DNA of 64,000 nt from Campylobacter gracilis (lineage in GTDB: Bacteria > Campylobacterota > Campylobacteria > Campylobacterales > Campylobacteraceae). Of the stretch, positions 17,133 through 26,274 are shown piece by piece (position 1 is the first letter of the stretch; each line of letters opens with the position of its first letter). The notes beneath the pieces are model-generated. The model did not search any database. It was not told the origin of the DNA and saw only the letters and a program-made list of their open reading frames with translations. The DNA lies in NCBI RefSeq assembly GCF_001190745.1, contig NZ_CP012196.1, positions 62,001-126,000 of the forward strand, given 5' to 3'. Position numbers and translations under genes: made by a program.

Positions 17133-17854
17133 TGTCATCAGATGCAGAAAATAAAACGATAGTTATCTTTGAAATTTTAAAAAAGCTAGTTGCAAAGCAA
17201 GAAATTTATCTTACCGATACAGAGCTTTTAGATGAGTTAAGGATTAAGGAAAGAACGCTTAGAAGGTATATGGGCGAAATCGACAAGTTATTTCCGTATG
17301 CTTTTAGGATAGAAAGCAAGCTCATAGGGCATGGCAAGAGACCGGTAAAAGTATTAAGAGTATATGACAAAAACAAAGATATAATCGGCGTTTTAAAATG
17401 TCTTTTAGAATATGGCAATGATCTAGGCTGGCTAATTAGTTTATTAAACGACAATGATCCTAGGTTGTTTAACGATTTAGATAAACATGAAAAAGAGAAG
17501 GTATCTAAACAATTAAAAGAGGATTCGGATATATTTTTATTTAGAACTAATCCCTTGGAGGTTTTGCAAGATGAGCTAAGTAAAAGATATTTAAGCGAGC
17601 TTCGCAATGCCGTTAAAAATAAAGAATGCCGAAACATCAAGTATAAATATATCGGTGAAATGGAGAATTTAATCGATGCGAAATGTCTAAAGATAGTTTT
17701 TACAGATAGTAATTGGTATCTGGCTATCGAGGATGCCGATGGAAATTTTAGGCTTTTAAGAGTGGCTTTTATCGTATCGCTTAGTAAAAGCTCAAAAAAA
17801 TACGAAGGAAAGATATTGAAGGAATACGAAACGTATTTCAATAAAATACTATGA
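17132..17854 (+). CDS. WYL-domain transcriptional regulator, N-terminal part
   Basis: 240 residues: a winged helix-turn-helix near residues 15-65 (LLDELRIKERTLRRYMGEI) and a WYL domain (about 135-235; LKIVFTDSNWYLAIEDADG). WYL regulators are common in CRISPR and other defence loci and bind nucleic-acid ligands. It lacks the usual C-terminal WCX extension, which is found in the next frame. The TGA stop overlaps the next ATG (ATGA), so the protein is either split into two coupled chains or is one gene with a frame change. Confidence 0.75.
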   Translation: MSSDAENKTIVIFEILKKLVAKQEIYLTDTELLDELRIKERTLRRYMGEIDKLFPYAFRIESKLIGHGKRPVKVLRVYDKNKDIIGVLKCLLEYGNDLGWLISLLNDNDPRLFNDLDKHEKEKVSKQLKEDSDIFLFRTNPLEVLQDELSKRYLSELRNAVKNKECRNIKYKYIGEMENLIDAKCLKIVFTDSNWYLAIEDADGNFRLLRVAFIVSLSKSSKKYEGKILKEYETYFNKIL

Positions 17855-18132
17855 GCTTGCCCTCCAAGCCGACGCGAATAGCACTATTAAAAGCTTCTCC
17901 GAAAGTGGCTATATATTTTAAGGAGGGCATGAAGCTGTTTTTCCCAACTCAAAAATTTAAAAAGAAGCTAGCGGATGGTAGCATTATTTTTAGCATAGAT
18001 TTTACTCAGGATATGGAGATATTGCCGTTTATAAAAAAGTGGCTTCCAGATATCGAGATACTAGAGCCAAAAGATCTGAGAGAAACCTTTAAAGAGCAAT
18101 TAAAAGCGGCTCTTGATATATTAAGTGAGTAG
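17851..18132 (+). CDS. WCX extension of the WYL regulator in another frame
   Basis: 93 residues matching the C-terminal WCX part of WYL regulators: KASPKVAIYFKEG, FPTQKF, and FIKKWLPDIEILEPKDLRE at the end. Normally this is one chain with the preceding HTH-WYL gene. It is shifted by -1 relative to that gene and begins at an ATG that overlaps the TGA. No separate ribosome-binding site is evident, so it would be made by re-initiation or frameshifting, or it is a recent frameshift. Confidence 0.65.
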   Translation: MSLPSKPTRIALLKASPKVAIYFKEGMKLFFPTQKFKKKLADGSIIFSIDFTQDMEILPFIKKWLPDIEILEPKDLRETFKEQLKAALDILSE

Positions 18133-18416
18133 AAAAGACACGCGTTGTCGCGCTAATAGTGAAACGAAATTTGCCCTGAGTCTATTCACGCACCACGAAG
18201 CGGTAAAATTTTAGAGGGTTTGATGAAATTTAGGACGCACAAAGCCTCGTCGCAATCTCATATAAAGATCGTGTGGCGTAAGCGGCAGTGGCAAGATCAT
18301 AATGCTATACAGAGCGGATTTGCACGAGCATAAATTTATAGGCGAGTTATAAAATCTAATTAAAATTTAACGCAAAATCTCATAAAAATTCCATTCGGTA
18401 GATTTTTGCAACTAAC
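18133..18416. other. Decayed DNA after the CRISPR island
   Basis: Contains no intact gene. A short frame near 18280-18350 holds GSGKIIML, which could be a P-loop relic of the FtsK-like gene whose end lies just downstream; this is weak. Confidence 0.4.
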
Positions 18417-18575
18417 ATGTCATCATTAATGCTTAGTATTGTCTTGGACGAAAGCGGAGCCGAAAAGCTTCTAGGCGCAGGTGATATGCTAGTAAAACTA
18501 AGTGGTTCGCAGCCGCAGCATATATTTGCGCCGTATTTAAGCAAAGGCGATATTAAACGGCTAATAGATCGCTGA
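18417..18575 (+). pseudogene. Relic of an FtsK/SpoIIIE DNA translocase
   Basis: A 52-residue frame reads LDESGAEKLLGAGDML, the conserved sequence after the ATPase core of FtsK-family translocases, and continues to FAPYLSKGDIKRLID like the normal C-terminus of that domain. The rest of the gene is missing. A 50-kDa or larger protein has been reduced to this stump, consistent with decay of a mobile element or a paralogue at the island edge. Confidence 0.65.
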
Positions 18576-18810
18576 TTTTGTCACAATATGCTAGGATAAA
18601 ATAGCTAAGAGCCCTATAAATCCTATGTCGCAAAATTTATGTCGCTACAAGAATTCTATAAATTCCATGACTTAAATGCGCCGCGGAATTTCAGGCGGAA
18701 TTTTGTTGTAGCGGTTGCGGCGTAGTAGCGCATAAATTTAAAGCAAAATTTCAAAATTTTGCGGCGGCGCAAAGCCTCCGTATTTGCGGATTTAAGGTCA
18801 AATTTAGAAT
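18576..18810. other. Intergenic, no gene
   Basis: AT-rich filler between the FtsK relic and the end of the DUF3137 gene; nothing recognisable. Confidence 0.5.
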
Positions 18811-19849
18811 TTAATCTTGCCAGATATTTTCGTTTAGTTTCAGACTTTTTACGATGGAGAGAAAGAATAGAAGCTCGTGCTTGATAAACGAGGCGGGATC
18901 AAAGCTCAATACGCTGCGATCTACGCTAGGCTCGAAACTATCGTATCCCGTGCGGATGAAAATATAGACGTTTCTGCCCGAAAAGCTTAAACTGATCGGT
19001 CCGCCGGCACCGCTTCTAAAGCGAAGCAAGCGCCGCATAAAGGCGGGTGCGAGGGCATACATTGCAGACACCGCATCGGCGCTATATACGCTAAATGCGG
19101 AGCTAAACTCGCTATCATCCATCACGATCTTCTTAAGTCCGCCAAGTGTTGGTCTCGCGCTGAGCGAAGGCAGGATCACTGCCACCGAGTTTACGCGCTT
19201 TTTAAATTCTGCGTAGAAAAAAATCCCCCTGCTGCTACGTCGTTCGTCGGTGTGGGTCACGCAGACATCGGCAAAGCTAAAAAAATACTCCGTCATAAAC
19301 GCCGGAAATTTTATCTTCGCAATCAAAATAGCTTATGCCGTCCACAAATAGGCCGCTAGCGCGCAGATACGCCGGCCGAAACGAGCCTGAAATTTCATAG
19401 CGGTAGCCTAGGCTTGCGATATAAGGCGTGATATATTGGTGTTTAAATGCGCGGACGAATTTTTTGGATCTGTTGTGTTTGATTTGCTCTAGCGCAGCAC
19501 CCGCGATATTAAATAACGAAAGGCAGATGGTTACGAGTGCGATGACGAAGCGTAAGGTATCATTCTTGAGTTCTATGCCTTTGGCAAGTATCCACAGCAA
19601 GATGCAAAAGATAAATACGCGCACTATATTTGCATCTTTATTCACTACTCTATAAGAGATATTGCCGCAGCTAAATGCCACTATGATCCAGCAGAGAATC
19701 ATTGCTGCATTTTGATCTCTAAAATTGAAAAATAGCCACAGCGCCGAGGCCAGCACTGCTAGTACTATTATCGAAAACGCCGTACCTTTGTGCTGCTCCG
19801 CCTCATCCAGGATGCCGAGCCTTAGTTTTTCCGGTTCGTTTGCGGTCAT
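18811..19849 (-). pseudogene. DUF3137 membrane protein with a frameshift
   Basis: Two overlapping minus-strand frames make one DUF3137 protein of about 345 residues. The first 190 codons give a two- to four-helix membrane region (about 25-130) and the start of the soluble domain (FDCEDKISGVYDGVFF). The second frame continues it exactly (SFADVCVTHTDE, RGIFFYAEF, and the rest). The switch lies at a run of seven A on the + strand (19279-19285, T on the coding strand); six would restore the frame. Function of DUF3137 proteins is unknown. The break may be a sequencing error, a true pseudogene or a slip-strand switch. Confidence 0.75.
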
Positions 19850-19988
19850 CTTTCTCTTTCTAAATTTATCGAAGCAAATTTTAAAATTTAGCTTCGAATT
19901 CGCCCCTAAATTTAAAGGTCTGAGCTTTAAATTTACAAAATTCCGCGGAATTCGCTCTTTAAATTTAGCGCGAATTTCTGCGCTAAAT

Positions 19989-20567
19989 TTAGCTTTGGCA
20001 CAAAATTTCTACGACCACCTGCGGCAATAGCTCATGTTCGATCTCGTGGATTTTGGTCTCGTAAGCCTCAAAGCTCATGCCCGCGCTCTTTTCAAACGCA
20101 CGCTGAGCGATGATCGCGCCGCCGTCAAGCTCCTCGCTGACCCAGTGCACGCTCACGCCGCCCACCTTCATATCGCTCTCAAAGCTCTGCTCTATCGCGT
20201 GCGCGCCCTTAAAAAGGGGCAGCAGCGACGGGTGCAAATTTATCGCGCGAACCCTGCTCGTAAAAACGGGCGTGAGAATTCGCATAAAGCCCGCAAGTAC
20301 CGTAAGCTCCGCGCCGCTTTTTTCGATCTCGCGCACGAGCGCGGCGTCGAATTCCTCGCGGCTAGCGAAGTCTTTGTGATTTAGGATCACGCTTTGAAGT
20401 CCGAATTTTGCGGCCTTTGCGATACCGCCGGCGTCGGCTTTGTTGCTTAGCGTTAGCACGACTTCGATCTTAGTTTCGCCAAAAGTTTTGCCGTGCAGCT
20501 TCTGCAAAATAGCCTCTAAATTCGAACCGCCGCCGCTAAAAAGCACGGCGAGCTTTTTTACAGCCAT
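19989..20567 (-). CDS. purN: Phosphoribosylglycinamide formyltransferase PurN
   Basis: Transfers a formyl group from 10-formyl-tetrahydrofolate to GAR in purine synthesis. The 192 residues match the family: FSGGGSNLEAIL near the start for phosphate binding, NLHPSLLPLFKGAHAI with the catalytic Asn-His, and the later Asp in SEELDGGAII. Its start overlaps the end of nnr by ten bases, so it is the last gene of the minus-strand cluster. PurD for the step before it lies elsewhere in the window. Confidence 0.95.
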   Translation of the reverse strand: MAVKKLAVLFSGGGSNLEAILQKLHGKTFGETKIEVVLTLSNKADAGGIAKAAKFGLQSVILNHKDFASREEFDAALVREIEKSGAELTVLAGFMRILTPVFTSRVRAINLHPSLLPLFKGAHAIEQSFESDMKVGGVSVHWVSEELDGGAIIAQRAFEKSAGMSFEAYETKIHEIEHELLPQVVVEILCQS

Positions 20568-22189
20568 TTTACCTCCTCGATGAGATCGAGCGGATTTAGC
20601 GCGTAGGAGTTTTTGGCGAAGGCTCGCGCGGCGAGTGCGTGGGCTAGGACGCCGCAGATTGAGGCTTGCAGAGGCGAGTAGCTTTGCGCGAGCAGCCCGC
20701 CGATGAGCCCTGCGAGCACATCGCCGCTGCCGCCCTTTGCGAGCGCGGCGCTGCCCTTGTCGCAGACGTAGGTGATGCCTGCCTGCGCAATGAGCGTGTT
20801 TGCGCCCTTTAGCACGAGCACACCGCTAAATTTTTCGCTCCACGCCCGCGCAAGCTCGAAGCGGCGCCCTTGCAGCTCGCTCACGCTAAGATCTGCGATA
20901 CCCGCGATCTTTAAAAGCGAGCAAAACTCCTTCGGATGGGGCGTTAGGATTAAATTTGAATTGGCGTTTAACAGGCTTAAAATTTCGCTCTCGTAGCATA
21001 GATCGGCGTCGATGACGCAGCTTTTGTCCCGCAGCGCGGCAAGATCGATCTTCCGCTCCCCGAGGCCGCAGCCGCAGACTACGACCCGCGCGGCATCGAA
21101 TGAGCTTTTTTGCATCAAAATCGGGCTCAGATTTAATGGTCCCTCACTAACGACGCTAACGAGCCCGCTGCCGATCGCGTGAGCCGCTAGGGCCGCCATC
21201 TGCGCCGCTCCGCTCATCTGTCCGCTTACGACGTAGGTGTGCCCGAAATCGCCCTTGTTGGTGTTTTGCTTCCTGCGTAGCGGCAGCTTCAGATCGCTTT
21301 TTTGAAGCAGAAAATATTCGCTCCGTCCTTCGAAATTTGAGCGCGAAATTCCAAGATTTGCGACCTTGATCTGCCCTACATAATCCTTCGCGCCGTCCGA
21401 AAACAGCGCGAGTTTGAGCGCTCCCATCGCGATCGTCAGATCCGCGCAAAATGCACCGCCTAAAATGCGCCCGAACTTGTCGATGCCGCTTGGGATATCT
21501 ACGGCGATTTTTAGGGATTTTGAGCTATTTGCGAGAGATAAAATTTCACAAATTTCAGAGCTTAAGGCTTTGTTTAAACCGCTACCGAAAATTCCGTCGA
21601 TTATGCAGTCTGCGTTTATAATCTCATCGTGCAGGATGCTCGGCTCGCCGTATTCGTTGCCTAGGTTGCCGTGCTCGCCGCTGCGTCCCGCGATCTCAAA
21701 TTTTGCGCTTAATTTATCGCCGTCACACGAAATGTCTGCACCGCTTAGGCTTTCGAGCTCTCCCCGCGGCTCGCTTGCGCCAGTGCCTTTTAAAGAGGAG
21801 CCGTCTACGCTTTCATGCGCGCAGGCATCCTTGCTAGACGCTTCCTCTACGTGCTCGCAAGCGTCTTTTACGCTCGAGATATCGATAAGTTTAACGCCCG
21901 CAGCCCGCGCCGCATCCGCTTGAAATTTGCCCGCCGCGCTTCTATTTTCGAGCACGCAAAGCGCCGTGCAGCTAAAATCCCCGCTTAATTTTCGCAGCGC
22001 CGCCATCGCATCCGCGCCGTTGTTTCCGCCGCCGCAAAGTGCTAAAATGCGCGAGCCCTTTTTGAGTCGCTTTCTGATCTCGCCCTCGATCTTGCAAGCG
22101 GCGTTTTCCATTAAAATTTGCTCGCCAAGTCCAAATTTTGCGCTTGCTCGCGCGTCGAGTTCTGCGGTGCTAAAGAAAATTTTTTTCAA
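20558..22189 (-). CDS. nnr: Bifunctional NAD(P)H-hydrate repair enzyme Nnr
   Basis: Two fused domains repair hydrated NAD(P)H. The epimerase domain (YjeF-N) has GGGNNGADAMA (53-63), IIDGIFGSGL (196-205) and DIPSGID. The ADP/ATP-dependent dehydratase domain has KGDFGHTYVVSG, LTPHPKEF, LKGANTLIA and GGSGDVLAGLIGGLLAQ. The odd part is residues about 108-187: a hydrophilic, Ser/Gly/Glu/Ala-rich stretch inserted between two core strands, making the protein 543 rather than roughly 460-500 residues. It overlaps both neighbours, with a four-base overlap to comM. Confidence 0.93.
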   Translation of the reverse strand: MKKIFFSTAELDARASAKFGLGEQILMENAACKIEGEIRKRLKKGSRILALCGGGNNGADAMAALRKLSGDFSCTALCVLENRSAAGKFQADAARAAGVKLIDISSVKDACEHVEEASSKDACAHESVDGSSLKGTGASEPRGELESLSGADISCDGDKLSAKFEIAGRSGEHGNLGNEYGEPSILHDEIINADCIIDGIFGSGLNKALSSEICEILSLANSSKSLKIAVDIPSGIDKFGRILGGAFCADLTIAMGALKLALFSDGAKDYVGQIKVANLGISRSNFEGRSEYFLLQKSDLKLPLRRKQNTNKGDFGHTYVVSGQMSGAAQMAALAAHAIGSGLVSVVSEGPLNLSPILMQKSSFDAARVVVCGCGLGERKIDLAALRDKSCVIDADLCYESEILSLLNANSNLILTPHPKEFCSLLKIAGIADLSVSELQGRRFELARAWSEKFSGVLVLKGANTLIAQAGITYVCDKGSAALAKGGSGDVLAGLIGGLLAQSYSPLQASICGVLAHALAARAFAKNSYALNPLDLIEEVKWL

Positions 22190-23703
22190 ATTTCGCTCCT
22201 TATGCGAAAGCTAAGAGCCTCCAAAATATGCGCCTTAGCGATGATCTCTGCGCCTGCTAGATCGGCAATCGTGCGCGCGAGCTTTAGCGTCTTATTTACG
22301 CCGCGCTGCGAAAGATCGTAGCGGGTGATCGCCGTTTGCAGAACCTCTCGCGCAGCGCTTTCGCAGACGCAAAATTTTTTGGTCTCCTCGTCGCGCAGCT
22401 TTGCGTTTAGTTCGCTCTGCCCACGAGCCTTTTGTGCGCAAAACGCCCGTAGCACCGCATCAGCCATCTCCTCGCTGCAAACGTCGCTTCTGTCGTCCGC
22501 ACCGGTCTCGTCCATCGCGACGTATATGTCGATGCGATCCAGTAGCGGCGCGGAGATCGTGTTTTTGTAGCGCCTGATGTCGTTTAGCGAGCAGGTGCAG
22601 GTGAGGTTTTTGGAGAATAAATTTCCGCACGGGCAGGGGTTTTGCGCCGCGACGAAGATAAATTTCGTTTGGTATTCGACCTTGGAATTTACGCGCGAAA
22701 TCAAAATTCTATTATCCTCCAGCGGCTCGCGCAGGCTTTCTAAAATTTGCTTGCCGAAGTGCGGCAGCTCGTCGAAAAACAGCTCGCCGCCGTTTGCAAG
22801 CGCGACCTCGCCGATTTTTGCGCCGCTACTGCCGCCGCCGAAAATCGAGCTGCGCGTGCTGGTGTGGTGCGGCGAGCGGAAGGGGCGCAGCGCGCTAAAA
22901 TCGACGTCTTTGTTATTTAGCGACTCGTAGGCGCACGAGAGCAGCACTTCGCCTAGGCTCTGCGGAGGCAGAATTCTGGCTATTCGCTTTGCGCACATGC
23001 TTTTGCCACATCCCGGGCTGCCCTCAAAGAGGATGTTGTGCATGCCGCACGCGGCGATCAGGCTCGCGCGCTTGGCGCGCTTTTGTCCTTTTACGTCTTT
23101 GAAATCAAGCGAAAAATCGCGGTTAGGGACGTAAGCTTGCCCGCCAATCTCCACGACGTTTTTAAAAAGCGGATGGGTTTCTCGCATGAGCCTGCTTGCG
23201 GCAAATTCCTCGTCTAAAAAAAATCTGACCGCATCGCTTAGGCTATCCACCGCATAAACGTCGTAGTTTGGGATCGTGCAGGCCTTTAGAGCAATGCTTT
23301 GCGGCACTAAAATTTTAGCGCGCTTCACCTTCGTGCTTAAAAAAAGCAGGATCGAAAAGAGGCTCGCCGTGCTCTTTAAGCTGCCGTCTAAACCGAGTTC
23401 GCCGAAGACGAAGAAATCGCCGTCGATGCGCTCTTTTTGCAGCGCGATTAGAAGCGCGATCGCAAGATCGAAGTGCGAGCCGTTTTTGGGCGTGTCGGAG
23501 GGGGAGAGATTTATGATGATTTTGGACGCGGGAAATTTAAAATTTAAGCTCATAAGCGCGGCTTTTACGCGGCTCTCACTCTCTTTTATCGTAGCTCCTG
23601 CAAGGCCTACGATATTAAATCCAGGCAGCCCCCGCACGAATGTCGACTCGACCTCTACGGGGATCAGTGCATCCGTGAAGGCAGCGCATTTTAGGGATTT
23701 CAT
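22186..23703 (-). CDS. comM: YifB/ComM-type Mg-chelatase-like ATPase
   Basis: AAA+ ATPase of the ComM/YifB family, linked to DNA branch migration during natural transformation. At 505 residues it is full length: N-terminal Lon-like fold (GLPGFNIVGLAGATIKESESR), Walker A GSPGCGKSMCAKR, Walker B GGELFFDELPHF, and the C-terminal RYDLSQRGVNKTLKLARTIADL motif. A cysteine set (PCPCGN...CTC) inside the ATPase domain is also typical. It overlaps nnr and def by four bases each, so the group is translated as a unit. Confidence 0.93.
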   Translation of the reverse strand: MKSLKCAAFTDALIPVEVESTFVRGLPGFNIVGLAGATIKESESRVKAALMSLNFKFPASKIIINLSPSDTPKNGSHFDLAIALLIALQKERIDGDFFVFGELGLDGSLKSTASLFSILLFLSTKVKRAKILVPQSIALKACTIPNYDVYAVDSLSDAVRFFLDEEFAASRLMRETHPLFKNVVEIGGQAYVPNRDFSLDFKDVKGQKRAKRASLIAACGMHNILFEGSPGCGKSMCAKRIARILPPQSLGEVLLSCAYESLNNKDVDFSALRPFRSPHHTSTRSSIFGGGSSGAKIGEVALANGGELFFDELPHFGKQILESLREPLEDNRILISRVNSKVEYQTKFIFVAAQNPCPCGNLFSKNLTCTCSLNDIRRYKNTISAPLLDRIDIYVAMDETGADDRSDVCSEEMADAVLRAFCAQKARGQSELNAKLRDEETKKFCVCESAAREVLQTAITRYDLSQRGVNKTLKLARTIADLAGAEIIAKAHILEALSFRIRSEI

Positions 23704-24218
23704 TTCGATTTTTCTTTTAGGCTTTTTTTGAATTCTTTATCAAATTTTTTGCGTTTATTGTATCCGATGCGCTCGATGAAAAGATGTCCGTCGAGGTGGT
23801 CCATCTCGTGCTGGATACAGACGGCTAGCAGTTCGCTAGCGTCCATTTCGTGGGTATTGCCGGCGCGGTCTTGAAACTGCACCGTGATAAACTCGGCGCG
23901 TGTTACGTCCTCGTAAAAGCCGGGCACCGACAGGCAGCCCTCCTGAAATACGACCTCGCCTTCCTTTTTTAAAATTTGCGGATTGATGATCTCGATGAGG
24001 TCTTTTTTGTCTTGGATTTTTTCCTCATTGGCTAAATTTATGATCAAAGCGCGCACGGGCCTTCCTACCTGGATGGCGGCAAGGCCTATGCCGTTTTTTG
24101 CGATCATCGTCTCATACATATCGTCTAAAAGCTCGCCCAGCGCCGCGTCGAATTTCACGACTTCGATCGATCTTTGATATAGCTTTTTATTCGGATAGGT
24201 AAGGACGTTCAGGATCAT
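23700..24218 (-). CDS. def: Peptide deformylase
   Basis: Removes the formyl group from new polypeptides at the ribosome. The 172 residues contain all three metal-site motifs: GIGLAAIQVG, EGCLSVPG (Cys ligand) and QHEMDHLDG (two His ligands and the catalytic Glu). It lies directly after clpP, sharing a boundary, and overlaps comM by four bases. Together with clpP and tig it forms a protein-maturation set. Confidence 0.97.
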   Translation of the reverse strand: MILNVLTYPNKKLYQRSIEVVKFDAALGELLDDMYETMIAKNGIGLAAIQVGRPVRALIINLANEEKIQDKKDLIEIINPQILKKEGEVVFQEGCLSVPGFYEDVTRAEFITVQFQDRAGNTHEMDASELLAVCIQHEMDHLDGHLFIERIGYNKRKKFDKEFKKSLKEKSK

Positions 24219-24803
24219 CTATTTAAAGCTCTTTTGAAGTACTTGATCGATCAAGCCGTATTGTACGGCATCCTCGGCGCTCATGAAAAAGTCGCGATCG
24301 GTGTCTTTTTCGACCTGCGCGAGATCTTTGCCGGAATTTTGCGAAAGGATGCCATTTAAAATTTCTTTCATTCGTAAAATTTCTTTGGCTTGGATCTCGA
24401 TGTCGGTAGCTTGGCCTTGCGCGCCGCCGAGGGGCTGGTGGATCATTATGCGCGAGTTTGGAAGCGCGTAGCGTTTACCTTTGGCTCCGCAGCTTAGCAA
24501 AAACGCCCCCATCGATGCCGCTTGACCGATACAGATCGTGCTTACGTCGGGCTTGATGTAATTCATCGTATCATAAATGCTAAATCCGCTCGTAACCACG
24601 CCGCCAGGGGAGTTGATATATAGATAGATATCCTTATCCGGATCCTCCGCCTCCAAAAACAGAAGCTGCGCGACGATCGAGCTTGCTACCGCGTCGTCGA
24701 TCTCGCCGCTAAGCATTACGATACGATCTTTTAGCAGCCTCGAGTAGATGTCGTAGCTGCGCTCTCCGCGACTAGTTTGTTCGATAACGTAAGGAATCAC
24801 CAT
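24219..24803 (-). CDS. clpP: ATP-dependent Clp protease proteolytic subunit
   Basis: Serine protease that forms two seven-subunit rings and degrades proteins fed by ClpX or ClpA. The 194 residues include the full triad Ser97 (GQAASMGAF), His122 (MIHQPLGG) and Asp171. It starts directly after the tig stop codon and ends next to def, giving the order tig-clpP-def. The tig-clpP link is widespread. Confidence 0.97.
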   Translation of the reverse strand: MVIPYVIEQTSRGERSYDIYSRLLKDRIVMLSGEIDDAVASSIVAQLLFLEAEDPDKDIYLYINSPGGVVTSGFSIYDTMNYIKPDVSTICIGQAASMGAFLLSCGAKGKRYALPNSRIMIHQPLGGAQGQATDIEIQAKEILRMKEILNGILSQNSGKDLAQVEKDTDRDFFMSAEDAVQYGLIDQVLQKSFK

Positions 24804-26117
24804 CTATTCGCCCTTCTCTTCTTTTTTGCCTTGTTTGGAGAAAATATCGTTAAATAGCTTCTCCTCGATTAGCGCCATTTTAACGGCCGGCAGCATGCCG
24901 TTGTTGCGGTACCTATCTAGGTGCTCTTTCGGGTTTGCGCCGTAGGTATAGGCCTCCATATAGACCGCTTGGACGAGCTCCTGATCGCTCACATCGATAT
25001 TGCGTTTTTTGGCTAGCTCGTCGATTAGGAATGTCAGTTTGACGCTGTTTTCGGCAGCCTTTCTAAACTCTTCGCGCTTTTTATCCAGGGCGTCTTTGTT
25101 GTTTTTAAATTCCTCGATCTGCTCTTTTGAAAAGCCGCTCCAGGCGTTGTTAAACTGTAAATTTATCTCCTGCTCGACAATCGCTTTTGGAAGCGCGAAG
25201 TTAAATTTCTCGGCGAGCGCGTCGGCAAATTTAGGCTTTAGATCCTCGTTTATCAGCTTTTGAAGCTTATCGTTTTTGATGCGCTCTTTGATGCGCGCTT
25301 CAAATTTCTCCTTGCTCGGCTCTTTCTCGCCCGGAAGCGCTTGTTTTAGCTCCTCCTCGCCGAGCTCTTTGGCAGGCTTTTTAGCCTGAATTTCGTGAAG
25401 CTTGACTTTAAAGATCGCGTCCTTGCCGGCTAAGCTTTTCGCGCCGTAATCTTGCGGAAATTTAACCGCTACGTCGCGTTCCTCACCCACTCTAAGCCCG
25501 ATCATTCCGTCTTCAAAGCCAGGGATGAATTGATTTGATCCGATCTGAAGGACGTAATCCTGCGCCTTGCCGCCGTCGAATGGCTTGCCATCCACGAAGC
25601 CTTCGAAGTCGAATTTTGCAAAATCGTCTTTGGCTAGAATTTTTTTGTTGGTTTTAGAAAGCGGAGCGATCATCTGCAAAAATTCCGCTACTTTCTCGTC
25701 GATCTCTTTTTGAGTAACTCGCGGGCTGCTAAACTTAGGAATCAGCTCCTCGTACCCTTCTACGCTAACTTCTGGTCTGAAAGAAATTTCGATCTCCACA
25801 TCGATATCGCCGTTTTTTTCATCAAATTTAGAAAAGACCGGCTCGGATAAAATTTCATCTTGTTTTTTCTTTAAAATTTTAAGAGACTCGTCGATCATAT
25901 TTTTAAGAAGCTCCTGCTTTGCATCGCCCTCAAGCTGCTTGCCGTATCGCTTCAAAACCACCGCGGTAGGCACTTTACCCTGTCTGAATCCGTCGATTCT
26001 TAGCTGCTTGGAGGCCTTTTTGGCTAGCTCTTCTACTTTGGCTGCGATCTGCTTTGCTTCGATCTTGCTCGCAGCTACCGCATTTGCGGCGTCTTTCATT
26101 TTTGCTTTTACTTCCAT
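24804..26117 (-). CDS. tig: Trigger factor chaperone
   Basis: Ribosome-bound chaperone with peptidyl-prolyl isomerase activity. The 437-residue product has the N-terminal ribosome-binding part (ASKQLRIDGFRQGKVP; the usual signature is GFRxGKxP), a central FKBP domain (about 150-240; DFAKFDFEGFVDGKPFDGG, GFEDGMIG) and a long helical C-terminal domain. It is the first gene of the tig-clpP-def-comM-nnr-purN cluster on the minus strand. Confidence 0.96.
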   Translation of the reverse strand: MEVKAKMKDAANAVAASKIEAKQIAAKVEELAKKASKQLRIDGFRQGKVPTAVVLKRYGKQLEGDAKQELLKNMIDESLKILKKKQDEILSEPVFSKFDEKNGDIDVEIEISFRPEVSVEGYEELIPKFSSPRVTQKEIDEKVAEFLQMIAPLSKTNKKILAKDDFAKFDFEGFVDGKPFDGGKAQDYVLQIGSNQFIPGFEDGMIGLRVGEERDVAVKFPQDYGAKSLAGKDAIFKVKLHEIQAKKPAKELGEEELKQALPGEKEPSKEKFEARIKERIKNDKLQKLINEDLKPKFADALAEKFNFALPKAIVEQEINLQFNNAWSGFSKEQIEEFKNNKDALDKKREEFRKAAENSVKLTFLIDELAKKRNIDVSDQELVQAVYMEAYTYGANPKEHLDRYRNNGMLPAVKMALIEEKLFNDIFSKQGKKEEKGE

Positions 26118-26241
26118 AAAATTCCTTTAGAAAATTTAAAAATAGCGAATAATATATCAAAAAATTTCTTATTTAAAGTATAAATTCCTAAAATTTGCCG
26201 AGCCTAAGCGGTTTGTATTTATCAAAATTTTAAAATTTTAA

Positions 26242-26270
26242 AAGCCTGCCTTAAAATTTAAAGCAGGCTT
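26242..26270 (-). terminator. Terminator of the TonB receptor gene
   Basis: AAGCCTGC and GCAGGCTT form an eight-pair stem; on the minus strand it is followed by T-rich sequence. It sits just after the receptor stop and separates it from tig. Confidence 0.65.
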
Positions 26271-26274
26271 GAGG

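Noticed and set aside
18280-18350. GSGK P-loop in a short frame
   Set aside because: Too short and without the expected neighbours; a P-loop of four residues is common by chance.
26160-26240. AAATTTTAAA-type palindromes as a repeat family
   Set aside because: Such words occur in most spacers of this window and follow from its composition; no defined element or boundary could be seen.
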